DNA of 45,682 nt, taken from positions 1-45,682 of the forward strand of contig CAADHA010000036.1 in NCBI GenBank assembly GCA_900696685.1, in the 5' to 3' direction. The stretch comes from an uncultured Planctomycetota bacterium. GTDB taxonomy: Bacteria > Planctomycetota > Phycisphaerae > Phycisphaerales > UBA5793. The position numbers and the translations under genes are program-made. Below the pieces are notes generated by a model, which worked only from the letters and a program-made list of their open reading frames with translations, made no database searches and was not told where the DNA came from. This document shows, piece by piece, positions 31,590 to 40,319 of this stretch (positions are counted from its first letter, which is position 1; the number at the start of each line of letters is the position of its first letter).

Positions 31590-32759
31590 ATGCGCATCCT
31601 TCACGTGCTGACGTCGATCGATCCGAAGACGGGTGGCCCGGCCAACGTGCTGGCGCGCCTGGCGCGCGTGCAGGCCGCCCGCTGCGGTCACAGGGTGTGC
31701 GTCATCACGGCCGACGATCCGGCTGCGGTCGAGGTTGTAACGGACGAGATGCGCGAGGTCGGGGCTGAACATCTCGCCTGCGGCCCGATGCGCGGGCCGT
31801 TCGCGGCCGGACGGACGACGCGGCGCCGGATTGACGCAAATCTGGCGGAAGGTGTGGACGTCGTGCACATCCACGGCCTTTGGCAGCACGCCCCGCACAG
31901 CGCCGCCGCCGCCGCCCGCGCCGCCGGCGCGCCCTACATCATGCGCCCGTGCGGCATGCTCGATCCGTGGACGCTGAGCCAGGGGCGGCTCAAGAAGCGC
32001 CTCTTCCTCGCGCTCATGGCGAGGCGGCACCTCAATCGCGCCGCCGCGCTGCATTACACCACCGAGACGGAGCGGCGGCTCGTCGAGCCTCTTCGCCTTT
32101 TCCCGCGAGCCTTCGTCATTCCCAACGGGCTCGACTGGGAGGAATTCAAGGTACTTCCGCGGCGCGGCGAATTCCGCGCTGCTCACAGGATCGGCGACCG
32201 CCCGCTGATCGTCTTCCTCAGCCGCGTGCATCACAAGAAGGGCCTTGACCTGCTTCTGCCGGCATTCGCGCGCCTGCCGGATGCCAGCGCGATGCTCGCG
32301 ATTGTCGGGCCGGGCGAGACGGGGTACATCGACGAACTCCGCGCGCAGGCCGCGTCCCTGGGCGCAGGCGAGCGCGTGATCTTTCCCGGCATGATGGCGG
32401 GTCGCTCTCGCCTCGAAGCGCTGCGCGATGCCGACCTCTTCTGCCTGCCGAGTTACCAGGAGAACTTCGGTGTGTCGGTGATCGAGGCATTGGGCGTCGG
32501 CACGCCGGTGCTCATTTCCGACCAGGTCAACATCTGCGCCGAGGTCGCGGCGGCGGGAGTGGGGGAGGTCGTGCCCTGCGCCGCGGAGCCTCTGGCGCAG
32601 CGGCTGGCCGAGTTGCTGTCGAATCGGGCGCGCCTGGCGGAGATGGCCGCCCGCGCGCGGCCGTGGGTCGAGCGTACGTTCCGCTGGGACGCGATCGCAA
32701 CACAGATTGACGCGATGTATGAGCAGGTCATCCGAGGGAGCCGTTCGGGCGGAGCATGA
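31590..32759 (+). CDS. Glycosyltransferase family 4
   Basis: This 389-residue GT-B fold enzyme has an N-terminal Rossmann half (MRILHVLTSIDPKTGGPANVLARLARVQAARCGHRV, then VDVVHIHGLWQHAP) and a GT1-type C-terminal half: IVFLSRVHHKKGLDLLLPAFA, IVGPGETGYIDELRAQAASLG, FPGMMAGRSRLEALRDADLFCLPSYQENFGVSVIEALGVGTPVL with the E-x7-E donor motif. It adds a nucleotide-sugar-derived residue to a glycan acceptor at the inner membrane. It ends 17 bp from the convergent glycosyltransferase gene. The donor and linkage are unknown. Confidence 0.9.
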   Translation: MRILHVLTSIDPKTGGPANVLARLARVQAARCGHRVCVITADDPAAVEVVTDEMREVGAEHLACGPMRGPFAAGRTTRRRIDANLAEGVDVVHIHGLWQHAPHSAAAAARAAGAPYIMRPCGMLDPWTLSQGRLKKRLFLALMARRHLNRAAALHYTTETERRLVEPLRLFPRAFVIPNGLDWEEFKVLPRRGEFRAAHRIGDRPLIVFLSRVHHKKGLDLLLPAFARLPDASAMLAIVGPGETGYIDELRAQAASLGAGERVIFPGMMAGRSRLEALRDADLFCLPSYQENFGVSVIEALGVGTPVLISDQVNICAEVAAAGVGEVVPCAAEPLAQRLAELLSNRARLAEMAARARPWVERTFRWDAIATQIDAMYEQVIRGSRSGGA

Positions 32760-32776
32760 CCGAAGGTCATGGAGCC

Positions 32777-33934
32777 TCAGCAGCGCATCACCCGCTGATA
32801 AACGTGCTCCAGGCCGATCACATATCCGGTCCAGTTCCACTGCGCCGCGAATCGCGCGGCCGTCGCTCGCCCCATCTCTTCGAGGCGGGCGCGGTCGTCG
32901 AGCAACCCGGTGACGGCTTCGACGACGGCTTCCGCGCTGCCCGCCTCGATCAGTGCGCCGGTGCGGCCGTCCTCGACAAGTTCGGGATTGGACTGAATGC
33001 GCGTCGTGACGACAGGCACTCCGGCCGCGAGACTCTCGGCGATCGAGAACTGCGGATCGATCGAGAGGCGGCGAAAAGGCAGCACGACAAGCAGCGACTC
33101 GTTCATCAGTCCCGCGAGGCTGACGCCGGCCTCGTAGGGAAAACGATGGACGTGGACGTTCTGGCGGCGCCTGGGAAGGTCGCTGATGCCGGGCACTTCG
33201 TTCCAGACCGGCCGGATGGCGAAGTCGAATGACACGTCGGGAAAGCGCGGAGCGAGCGCATCGAAGGCGGCCAGGCAGACGTCGCCGCCGTTCATCTCGT
33301 TGGCGTCGCGCCAGAAGAGAACGCGGCGTCGCTGCTGCGCTGCTTCGGCGCCGCTCTCGCGGCGCAGGTCGCGGATGACGCCGTGGCGCAGGCGGTCGAC
33401 CTTGACTCCGAGTTCTTGGTACCGGCGAGCGGCAAAGTCGGTGGCGGAAAGGACCGCGTCGAGCCGGCGGAGCAGCCAGCGTCCCGGCGCGCCTCCGTGC
33501 CGGTGCACGTCGCCGTTGAGAACGGTCGCGACGACGGGCGCCCCAGGCGCCGTCATCCGAATCGCGCCGCCGAGTTGAGCCGTGCGCACGAAGCCGAAGA
33601 CGTGCAGCACATCGAGCCGCTCGGCGCGCACGATGCGGCGGATCTGGAAAGCCTGTCGCAACAGCGCCGCCGGGCGCACCCCGTCCCTTGACTTGGCGCC
33701 GCGCATCTTCTCCGGCCGTACACGCGCGTCAAGGACGAAGTGCGTTCGCAATCCTCGCGGCACGATCGCCGGAAGCGTGTGCTTCGGCCCGAACTCGTTG
33801 GTGACGAGATGAACCTCGTGTCCTGCCTCGTGCAGGAGCCGGGCCGATTGCGCCGGCACCTGGATGTGGCCCGAGACGTTGTGCTCGTGGCCGCGCTCGC
33901 TCGCCAGCATCGAGGCGTAGACGCCGACCCTCAT
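32777..33934 (-). CDS. Glycosyltransferase family 4
   Basis: This 385-residue protein begins MRVGVYASMLASERGHEHNVSGHIQVPAQSARLLHEAGHEVHLVTNEFG (N-terminal Rossmann domain) and has the GT4 donor region DPQFSIAESLAAGVPVVTTRIQSNPELVEDGRTGALI near the C-terminus. The DVLHVFGFVRTAQLGGAIRM segment corresponds to the acceptor-side helix. It overlaps the methyltransferase stop by 4 bp (ATGA), so it is the last gene of a minus-strand unit with the methyltransferase. It shares only general fold features with the convergent plus-strand enzyme. Confidence 0.87.
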   Translation of the reverse strand: MRVGVYASMLASERGHEHNVSGHIQVPAQSARLLHEAGHEVHLVTNEFGPKHTLPAIVPRGLRTHFVLDARVRPEKMRGAKSRDGVRPAALLRQAFQIRRIVRAERLDVLHVFGFVRTAQLGGAIRMTAPGAPVVATVLNGDVHRHGGAPGRWLLRRLDAVLSATDFAARRYQELGVKVDRLRHGVIRDLRRESGAEAAQQRRRVLFWRDANEMNGGDVCLAAFDALAPRFPDVSFDFAIRPVWNEVPGISDLPRRRQNVHVHRFPYEAGVSLAGLMNESLLVVLPFRRLSIDPQFSIAESLAAGVPVVTTRIQSNPELVEDGRTGALIEAGSAEAVVEAVTGLLDDRARLEEMGRATAARFAAQWNWTGYVIGLEHVYQRVMRC

Positions 33935-34671
33935 GCGGCCGCTCTTTTGCGGAACAGGACGTACGAGCGGCTGCACCAGCGCGGCAACAGGCGCGAGAGG
34001 AGGCGATCAAGCCCCGAGACGAGAGGAAGACCGAAGGTCGGCGTCCGGTTATACGCCTGCATGCTCAGCAGAAACGCGCCGCGGCAGGCGATGACTTCCC
34101 CACGCGCGGCGCGGCCGCACTCGATCACCTGCGCGGGTGTGAGGCGAGTGGTCTCGCGCCGGTTGTCCCCCCAGCGCGGGCGATGGGAGTTGACAAACTC
34201 CGCGAGCACGTATCCGCCCGGCCTGGCCAGCCGGTGCATCTCGGTCACGACGCGCAGCGCGTACTCCGGCGACTCGGTCTGGTTGAGCAGGCGGATGGCG
34301 TAGACGAAGTCGAACGAGCCGTCGGGCATGGGCACATTCGCCGCCTCGCCGACGATCACCTCGAACTCGCCCCCGCCGGTGATCTTCTGGCGCAGTTGTT
34401 CGAGCATGTCGGGCGAGGCGTCGAGGCCGCCGACGTTGTACCCCGCGCGCCGGGCTTCGAGCAGCAGCCGTCCTGTGCCGCAGCCGATCTCGATGATCCG
34501 GGCTGATCGATCGACGCGGGCGAGCGCTTCACGGAGGATGTCCCACTCGAAGGCGTGGAGGCGGCGGCCGACGGGGCCGGTGAAGCGCTTGTCGTCATAC
34601 GCCGCCGCCTGTTCCTGCGAATAGGCGGTCGGGGCGGCGGAGTTCTTCGCAGCCAGTTCCTGCAAAGACAT
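33931..34671 (-). CDS. Class I SAM-dependent methyltransferase
   Basis: This 246-residue enzyme has the SAM-binding motif I RIIEIGCGTGRLLLEARRAGYNVGGLDASPDMLEQLRQ, motif II/III FDFVYAIRLLNQT and the RLARPGGYVLAEFVNSHRP strand of Methyltransf_11-type proteins. The substrate is unknown; its place beside a glycosyltransferase gene suggests a sugar or lipid-linked glycan. The ATG at 34671 follows GAGGAAG on the minus strand. It is coupled to the glycosyltransferase gene. The 263-bp gap upstream (34672-34934) holds a repeat-like motif at 34901-34920 but no gene I can support. Confidence 0.87.
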   Translation of the reverse strand: MSLQELAAKNSAAPTAYSQEQAAAYDDKRFTGPVGRRLHAFEWDILREALARVDRSARIIEIGCGTGRLLLEARRAGYNVGGLDASPDMLEQLRQKITGGGEFEVIVGEAANVPMPDGSFDFVYAIRLLNQTESPEYALRVVTEMHRLARPGGYVLAEFVNSHRPRWGDNRRETTRLTPAQVIECGRAARGEVIACRGAFLLSMQAYNRTPTFGLPLVSGLDRLLSRLLPRWCSRSYVLFRKRAAA

Positions 34672-34900
34672 GGGAGTCTCTTCCTCTCGGCGCCCGCTCC
34701 ATCGGGAAAGGTGCAGCCAGGCGGCGCGGCCCGGGCCCCCGCGGTTGTGTGTAGTGTATGACGGACCTGCATCGCGGCCGCGCGATCCAGTCTGCTTCAG
34801 GTTGAGCCAGCAACGGTGCACGCGAACACGGCGAGAAAATGAACAATCCCGCGGGGACGGCCCGGCGGGAGTGTTCGGAAGTTCAGAGACGATCCCGGGA

Positions 34901-34920
34901 ATGGGGTCTGACCCCACTCT
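34901..34920. repeat. TGGGGTCTGACCCC palindromic motif
   Basis: ATGGGGTCTGACCCCACTCT contains GGGGT-CTG-ACCCC, a short palindrome that recurs in many bacterial genomes, sometimes near REP-associated (Y1) transposase genes. Only one copy is visible and there is no transposase here. It lies just 3' of the glycoside-hydrolase-like gene. Confidence 0.4.
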
Positions 34921-34934
34921 CGCGACGCCGAGCC

Positions 34935-36620
34935 TCACTGCTGGCCCTGCTGCTGCTGCTGGGCGCGCTCGACGGCATCGCGCAGGTCGTTGGCGCTGAT
35001 GTTGCGCCCGCGGAGAACGACCGTCATGCCGTTGGCGATGTACCCCTCGATCTGCTCGAGCGTCTGACCCGAGCCGCGGCAGTAGACCCAGAGTTCCCGG
35101 CCCGGCACGAGGTAGTCGGCGAGCAGGTGAGAGCCGCGGTCGGCATCCTCGTTGTAAAGGAAGGTCGGAACGTGCAGGTGCAGGAGGTCAAAGCCCGCAG
35201 GCTCGGCGACGATCGTCGCATCGGGCTTGAGTTCGCGGAGCATGGCGATCCAGGGAATGGCGTGCCAGGCGTCCATCTGCGTGAAGGCGTCCAGGCCCAC
35301 GCCGCTCGCCCCCCGCCGCAGCGCCAGCCGCCACTGGTCGAGCATCATCCGCGACTGGACCGAGGTCGTCGGCGTGAACTTGTCGAGGACATCGTCGTTC
35401 CAGCGTTCGGCATACTGCCCCGAACGTCCCCACCAGAAGAGAAGATCGATGCCCGCGTCGCGGATGCGCGACCACTGCGATTCCGTCTCGACCATCGGCC
35501 CGGTCCACTCGGCCATGAACTGGGGCGGGAAGTTGTTGCCGCGGTGCTCGTCGTAGACGCCCGAGGCCGCCCACACCATCACCCGCTCAAAGCCGGCGGG
35601 CACGGCGTATTCGAGAATGTAATCCACGTCGCGCTGCCAGCCGTTCAGGTCGGCGCGGTATCCGTTGACCCCGCGCGGATTGTCCTGGGCGATGCGCAGC
35701 GTGTCGCCGATGGCCATGCCCCACACCGGGCGCAGGTCCTGCTGATACCGAACGGAGCCGCGCTGGGCGAGGTATTCCTTGTACGGCGCGATCGTGTGGA
35801 TCCAGTCCTCGCGGTCCGTAAAGCGGATGTTCACGACGTACTCGCGCGATTCGCTGGGCGCCAGTTCGCCTTCCAGGTGAAATCGCGTGTTCCAGGTCCG
35901 GCTGTTCGGTCCGGCCCCGCGGCCGATGTAGGTGCGGATCTGGTGCTGGTAGCGAAACAGGGGATACTGAAGCGAGAGACCGACCGCGTGCCGCTCGTTG
36001 CGCGCAATGATGACCGGCGCATAGAGGCTCTGCGGGTAGAGTTCCGTCGCCGACCACACGCCGCGTCCGCCCGTGGCGTCGAGCGTCTTCCCCTCGGTGG
36101 TGATTCGGTGGTCCACGTAGTCGATCACGTCGCCGAACTCCAGCCCGCCGATCTGGAGCGTGGGCAGGGCCTGGGCGGACCCGGTGCGATTGCTGATGAC
36201 GTAGGTCAGGTCGAGGCCGGACTCAACCGGCGCAATCGACCACGTTACTTCGCAGTTGCTCGCGGAGTACATGGACTGGCTGACGGCAGAGCGCAGGACG
36301 CCATCGCGGGCGCTGGACACCGAGAAGTTGCCCGGCGACTGCTCGACGGCAACGGGATAGGGCGCCGGGTCCGGGAACGTGCGATTCCAGACGCCTCGCG
36401 GGCTGCCGGAACCGCCGCTGCCGTCGCGCATGCGGTTGATGATTCGTCGTCGCAGCGATTGCTGACCCTGCGGGGCCGAGCCGCCCTCGCCGCTCTTGCG
36501 AATGAGCCGGCCTCCATCCTGCCCTGAGGGCTTCTGCTCCGTCTGAGCACAGACCGTGAGGCATGCACCGCCGACGGCCGCGGCAGCAAGCAGTTGCGTG
36601 ATCGTCCGGGAAGATCGCAT
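34935..36620 (-). CDS. Secreted glycoside-hydrolase-like protein
   Basis: This 561-residue exported protein (signal peptide MRSSRTITQLLAAAAVGGACLTVCAQ) has a beta-sandwich-like N-terminal half (FSVSSARDGVLRSAVSQS...VTWSIAPVESGLDLTYVISNRTG) and a C-terminal half that looks like a TIM barrel of retaining alpha-glycosidases: RVMVWAASGVYDEHRGNNFPPQF, RIRDAGIDLLFWWGRSGQYAERW, GASGVGLDAFTQM and IVAEPAGFDLLHLHVP. Candidate catalytic acids are the Asp in GLDAF and the Glu in VAEPAG. I cannot assign a GH family. It ends in QQQQQGQQ. The ATG at 36620 follows GGAGAGG. Being next to a methyltransferase, glycosyltransferases, a polymerase and a flippase suggests it trims or modifies the exopolysaccharide. 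Confidence 0.6.
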   Translation of the reverse strand: MRSSRTITQLLAAAAVGGACLTVCAQTEQKPSGQDGGRLIRKSGEGGSAPQGQQSLRRRIINRMRDGSGGSGSPRGVWNRTFPDPAPYPVAVEQSPGNFSVSSARDGVLRSAVSQSMYSASNCEVTWSIAPVESGLDLTYVISNRTGSAQALPTLQIGGLEFGDVIDYVDHRITTEGKTLDATGGRGVWSATELYPQSLYAPVIIARNERHAVGLSLQYPLFRYQHQIRTYIGRGAGPNSRTWNTRFHLEGELAPSESREYVVNIRFTDREDWIHTIAPYKEYLAQRGSVRYQQDLRPVWGMAIGDTLRIAQDNPRGVNGYRADLNGWQRDVDYILEYAVPAGFERVMVWAASGVYDEHRGNNFPPQFMAEWTGPMVETESQWSRIRDAGIDLLFWWGRSGQYAERWNDDVLDKFTPTTSVQSRMMLDQWRLALRRGASGVGLDAFTQMDAWHAIPWIAMLRELKPDATIVAEPAGFDLLHLHVPTFLYNEDADRGSHLLADYLVPGRELWVYCRGSGQTLEQIEGYIANGMTVVLRGRNISANDLRDAVERAQQQQQGQQ

Positions 36621-36676
36621 GAAAACCTCTCCTTCAGGCATTACCGCCCGTCGCAGGGAGCGGGTTCGCCATCCAG

Positions 36677-36705
36677 AGTATGAAATGCCGAATGAACCTG
36701 GGCAA
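36677..36705 (-). promoter_or_regulatory. Promoter of the glycoside-hydrolase-like gene
   Basis: On the minus strand TTGCCC (36705-36700) and CATACT (36682-36677) are 17 bp apart. Transcription would start about 50 bp before the ATG at 36620. The wider gap to the divergent polymerase gene (36621-36898) also holds a TAGGAT (36801-36806) that could be a plus-strand -10, without a good -35. Confidence 0.5.
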
Positions 36706-36898
36706 GATGGTCGAGATATTTGGAGTCGGCACTCTGAGGAATGTAGTGCGCCGCGTGCTTTCGGACGATCCTTACCGGCCACGGCTGACTCCACGCCGTC
36801 TAGGATGAGGGGCCTGGCGGAGCCCGGCCCGACGGGCCATCCGGCGTCCGAATACCCGGCCCGGCCGCGCCCCGGATCGCCTCCCGAAACCGATTCCG

Positions 36899-38263
36899 AT
36901 GCAGACTGCTCTCCTCTTCACCTCGACGATTCTGCTGATCGTGCTCATCGGCGGCGTGGTGCTCGACTACTACCGCGGACGTTATCCGCTTCTCTCGAAT
37001 CGAAGCCTGTTCCTGATCGGCGTTGCGTTCTTCCAATGTCTTTCCGCCATCCTGACCATCTCGATGGGAATGCGTCGGCTGGGCGTGCAGATCAGCGAGG
37101 CGACGTACTTTCGCTTCGGCGCCGGGCTCGTGCTCTTCACAATCGTTTTTCTCCTGGTGTATCGCTGGAAGCGTCCTGTGTCGTGGCTGGCGCGGTGCAT
37201 TCCCACTCGTGCGCCTTCAACCACGGTGCTTCCCATCGTGATCGTTCTCGGCGTGGCGATCGTTCTCGGCCTTGAGAGCCGCTTTTCAATCCTGCCGCTT
37301 CCCGGGCCTCTGAGAAGCCTTGCACTGCAGGTGGGTCGAGGCCTGTGCTGCTTCTCAATAGTCCTTCTGTTGTGGGTCTGGAATGAGCACCGCCTCCACG
37401 TGCTGTCGTGGTTGATCTGCCCGCCGCTGATCCTCGTGCTGCTCCTGTCGCTTCTTCAGGGCGAGTTCGGCCGGCGCGCGGTTCTGTCGGGTGTTCTGGC
37501 GGTGGCCTGGGGGATGTACTACTTCCGCTGGCAGTTCAAGACGGCCGTGATGAACACTCCACGCTACGCCGTCTATGCGATCCTCCTGCTCCTGTTCATC
37601 GGCGGGGTGACGGCCATCCGCTCTCGCGAGGCGGAAACCTATTCGCTTTCGTACCGCGTGCGCGCCGTCGCCGACGCCATAAGCGTCGAGCAGGCGAAGG
37701 AGTTGTTCTTCACCGACACGTTTTCATGCTCGGTGTACGCGATCGAGCGGTACACGACCGACCTGGCGCCGCAGCCTTTCCATTCAACGTGGTACATGCT
37801 GACGTACCTGGTGCCGCGCGAGATATGGCCGGACAAGCCGGTTCCGCTCTCCGAGATTCTGGCCAAGGTGGTTACGGTTGCGGAGATGAAGCGGTACAAC
37901 TGGGGACCGGGTCTGATGGGCCACGCCTGGCACGAAGGCGGGTGGCTCATGGTGGTCTATTTGGCCGTGGGGTTCGGCCTGGTCTTCGCCGCCGTCGATC
38001 ACCGCCTCTGGCAGCAGACCGGCAACCCCTACTTTGTGTCCATCGCCGGCGCGGCGCTTGGTCAGGTCATCGCGATGGGGCGCGGGGATATCGGGTTCTT
38101 CATGGTGAACTGGATCTACGGCATGGCGGGTCCGATGCTGCTGGTCTACGTGGCCGGCCTCTTCTCCAGCGACCGCGCCGATCTCGCCGCGGACGCGCAG
38201 GCGTGGGAGGAGCAGTGGGAAGAGGAGGGATGGGAAGAGGATTGGGCGGCCCAGGCCGCGTGA
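36899..38263 (+). CDS. Wzy-like oligosaccharide repeat-unit polymerase
   Basis: This 454-residue inner-membrane protein has about ten to twelve helices and a large periplasmic loop (YSLSYRVRAVADAISVEQAKELFFTDTFSCSVYAIERYTTDLAPQPFHSTWYMLTYLVPREIWPDKPVPLSEILAKV). The VPREIWPDKP motif and GLMGHAWHEGGW segment are typical of O-antigen/exopolysaccharide polymerases. The C-terminus is a hydrophilic tail rich in Glu and Trp (EEQWEEEGWEEDW). It joins lipid-linked repeat units in Wzx/Wzy-type pathways. No good ribosome site precedes the ATG. It is followed by the flippase gene. Confidence 0.85.
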   Translation: MQTALLFTSTILLIVLIGGVVLDYYRGRYPLLSNRSLFLIGVAFFQCLSAILTISMGMRRLGVQISEATYFRFGAGLVLFTIVFLLVYRWKRPVSWLARCIPTRAPSTTVLPIVIVLGVAIVLGLESRFSILPLPGPLRSLALQVGRGLCCFSIVLLLWVWNEHRLHVLSWLICPPLILVLLLSLLQGEFGRRAVLSGVLAVAWGMYYFRWQFKTAVMNTPRYAVYAILLLLFIGGVTAIRSREAETYSLSYRVRAVADAISVEQAKELFFTDTFSCSVYAIERYTTDLAPQPFHSTWYMLTYLVPREIWPDKPVPLSEILAKVVTVAEMKRYNWGPGLMGHAWHEGGWLMVVYLAVGFGLVFAAVDHRLWQQTGNPYFVSIAGAALGQVIAMGRGDIGFFMVNWIYGMAGPMLLVYVAGLFSSDRADLAADAQAWEEQWEEEGWEEDWAAQAA

Positions 38264-38364
38264 ACGCAAGCCCGCGCCGACCGGGCGCGAAATGGGGGCT
38301 TCAATAGTGTCGCGGGCCGGCGCCGCAAGTGGGCGCCGGGCCATCAAGCCGGGTGGAGTCGCAC

Positions 38365-40107
38365 GTGGTCTCGACATCTCCGGAAGCGTCCACGGGCCGC
38401 GACTCTCCTGCGGCGGGCGCGACCAGCCGACAACTTCTTTCCAACAGCGTGTCTTCCTATGGGAGACTGATCGGGACATTCGCCATCGGGCTGATCATCA
38501 CGCCGTATCTGCTGCGTGAAGATCACATGGGCCTGGCGGGATTCGGCCTCTTCGCGCTGCTCATGTCCAGCGTGGGCATCATCAACATCCTCCAGCAGAC
38601 GGTGCGCGCGGCCCTCGTGCGTGAACTCAGCCAGGCACATCTCAGGGGCGATCCGAGGGCGATGCGCGCCGGCTTCACCGCGGCCTTCGTCAGCTCGGTG
38701 CTGCTCGGCGTGGGGCTTGGAATGCTCATGCTCGCCGGCACGCCGCTGGCGATGATGGTCTTTCAGTTCGGCGAGGAGTTCGCCTCGCAGATGTGGTGGT
38801 CGTGGGTCACCCTGAGCGTCTTCACGACCTGGGTTGTGGTTACGGTGCCCTTCATCACCCTCTTCGACGCGACGCACCGCATCCCGCTGCGCAACCTGGA
38901 ACTGTTGCTGGAGCGCGTGGCGGCCCTGGCCGCCGCCTTCGTTGTCTTCGCCCAGCCGTGGGGCAGGGCGCATCCGCTCATCGCCTATGTCGCGGTCAAC
39001 TGCGGCCTCACGGCTCTGGTGCGTCTCGTGTGTGCCGCGTGGGCATACCTGACCTGCGCCAACGCCGGCATCGACCTGCGCCTGCTGACCCGGTCCCGCC
39101 TCGCCGAGATCTTCCGCACCGGCGGGCACGTGGGCCAGAGCGAGATCGCCACGAACCTCTACGACCGCACCAACCAGGTGCTCGTGAACATCTTCCTCGG
39201 CCCGACGCTCAACGGGCTTTTCGGCGTCGTCGTCCTGCTCGTCGGTTACACCAAGCAGATTGCGATGGGAATCTCCTTCGGCGTCGAGCCGATGGCCGCG
39301 AAGTTCTCCCACAACCTCCAGAGCGGCAAGGCGCTCATCGGCGGCCTGGTCCTGGCCATGACGCGAGTGCAGGCAGGGGTGATCTTCCCCGTCGTCGCGG
39401 TCCTCATCGTCCTCGGCGAGCCGCTCATCGAGGCCTGGCTGGGCGAGCACTCCGCGAGCCAGCGATTCGGCGCCAACCGCGACATGGCCCATCTGCTCAA
39501 CATTCTGCTTCTCGGCAGCCCCTTCTTCGTGATCATGCAGGGACCGCTGCGGATCATGCTCGGCGCCGGAGACGTCCGCACGTATGCATCGCGCCTGCTG
39601 CTCACCGGCGTCGCCCAGGCGATCCTGGCCGTGCTCATTCTCTGGCTCCTGCCGCCGTACGTCCGCGGGCACTTCCGCGAGGGCATGATGCTCGAGTCGC
39701 TGCGTGACGGCTCCCTGCCGGTTATTCACGGGCTGCTGGTGGCTGAATGCCGCGTGTCACTTCTGGCGGAGAACGCGGCAATGTACGCCGTCGCTGCGAG
39801 CATGAGCGCTATCTACCTCCTGGTCTACGGCCTGTACATTCCCATCCTCGCCTGCGCCCTGTATGACCTGCGCGTGCGCGACATGTACGTCCGGTCACTC
39901 CTGCCTGGCGCGGTGATCGGCGTTGCAGTGGGCGGGGGGTTGTGGCTGACCCGAGGGCTCTTCGGTTCGTGGTCGCACACGGGCGCCGGCGCCGCCTTGC
40001 TCGCGGCAGCGATCTTCAGTGCCGTGCTCTTCTGGACGGTCGTGCTGACCGGTTCCGAGCGCAAGCGGCTCAAGGAGATGATCAGCCGCCGCAGGTCCGG
40101 GGCTTGA
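38365..40107 (+). CDS. Wzx-like polysaccharide flippase (MOP/MVF family)
   Basis: This ~580-residue membrane protein has about fourteen helices and belongs to the polysaccharide-transporter branch of the MOP superfamily: SYGRLIGTFAIGLIITPYLLREDHMGLAGFGLFALLMSSVGIINILQQTVRAALVRELSQA at the N-terminus, TGGHVGQSEIATNLYDRTNQVLVNIFLGPTLNGLFGVVVLLVGYTKQIAMGISFGVEPMAAKFS in the middle. It would flip lipid-linked repeat units to the periplasm for the upstream polymerase. The start is uncertain: the GTG at 38365 has GGTGGAG ~8 bp upstream; GTGs at 38329 and 38353 are in frame. Its length exceeds typical Wzx (about 400-500) because of late extra helices. Confidence 0.85.
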   Translation: MVSTSPEASTGRDSPAAGATSRQLLSNSVSSYGRLIGTFAIGLIITPYLLREDHMGLAGFGLFALLMSSVGIINILQQTVRAALVRELSQAHLRGDPRAMRAGFTAAFVSSVLLGVGLGMLMLAGTPLAMMVFQFGEEFASQMWWSWVTLSVFTTWVVVTVPFITLFDATHRIPLRNLELLLERVAALAAAFVVFAQPWGRAHPLIAYVAVNCGLTALVRLVCAAWAYLTCANAGIDLRLLTRSRLAEIFRTGGHVGQSEIATNLYDRTNQVLVNIFLGPTLNGLFGVVVLLVGYTKQIAMGISFGVEPMAAKFSHNLQSGKALIGGLVLAMTRVQAGVIFPVVAVLIVLGEPLIEAWLGEHSASQRFGANRDMAHLLNILLLGSPFFVIMQGPLRIMLGAGDVRTYASRLLLTGVAQAILAVLILWLLPPYVRGHFREGMMLESLRDGSLPVIHGLLVAECRVSLLAENAAMYAVAASMSAIYLLVYGLYIPILACALYDLRVRDMYVRSLLPGAVIGVAVGGGLWLTRGLFGSWSHTGAGAALLAAAIFSAVLFWTVVLTGSERKRLKEMISRRRSGA

Positions 40108-40184
40108 GCATGCGCGGGGCGCTCGCCCTCTCCCGGGCGGCGCGGCATCGACAAGCCGCAGCAGCGTCCGCAGCGCCGCCGCCC

Positions 40185-40213
40185 TTGCCGCGTGCATCGG
40201 CGGGCCCTAGAGT
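40185..40213 (+). promoter_or_regulatory. Promoter of rpsR
   Basis: TTGCCG (40185-40190) and TAGAGT (40208-40213) have a 17-bp spacer in the 212-bp gap upstream of rpsR. A ~100-nt leader would result. Confidence 0.5.
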
Positions 40214-40319
40214 ACGGGCTGTCGAAAGTGTCGCCCCGGCCCGTGCGGGGCTGCCTCGGCGAACAGTCTGCGGCGTTGCCGCAGCCGCCGGTACCCGAGA
40301 CACGAGAGGATTTCATTCA

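Noticed and set aside
38344-39729. Long minus-strand open frame opposite the flippase gene
   Set aside because: A shadow of codon bias; no motifs, and the plus-strand protein is a clear membrane transporter.
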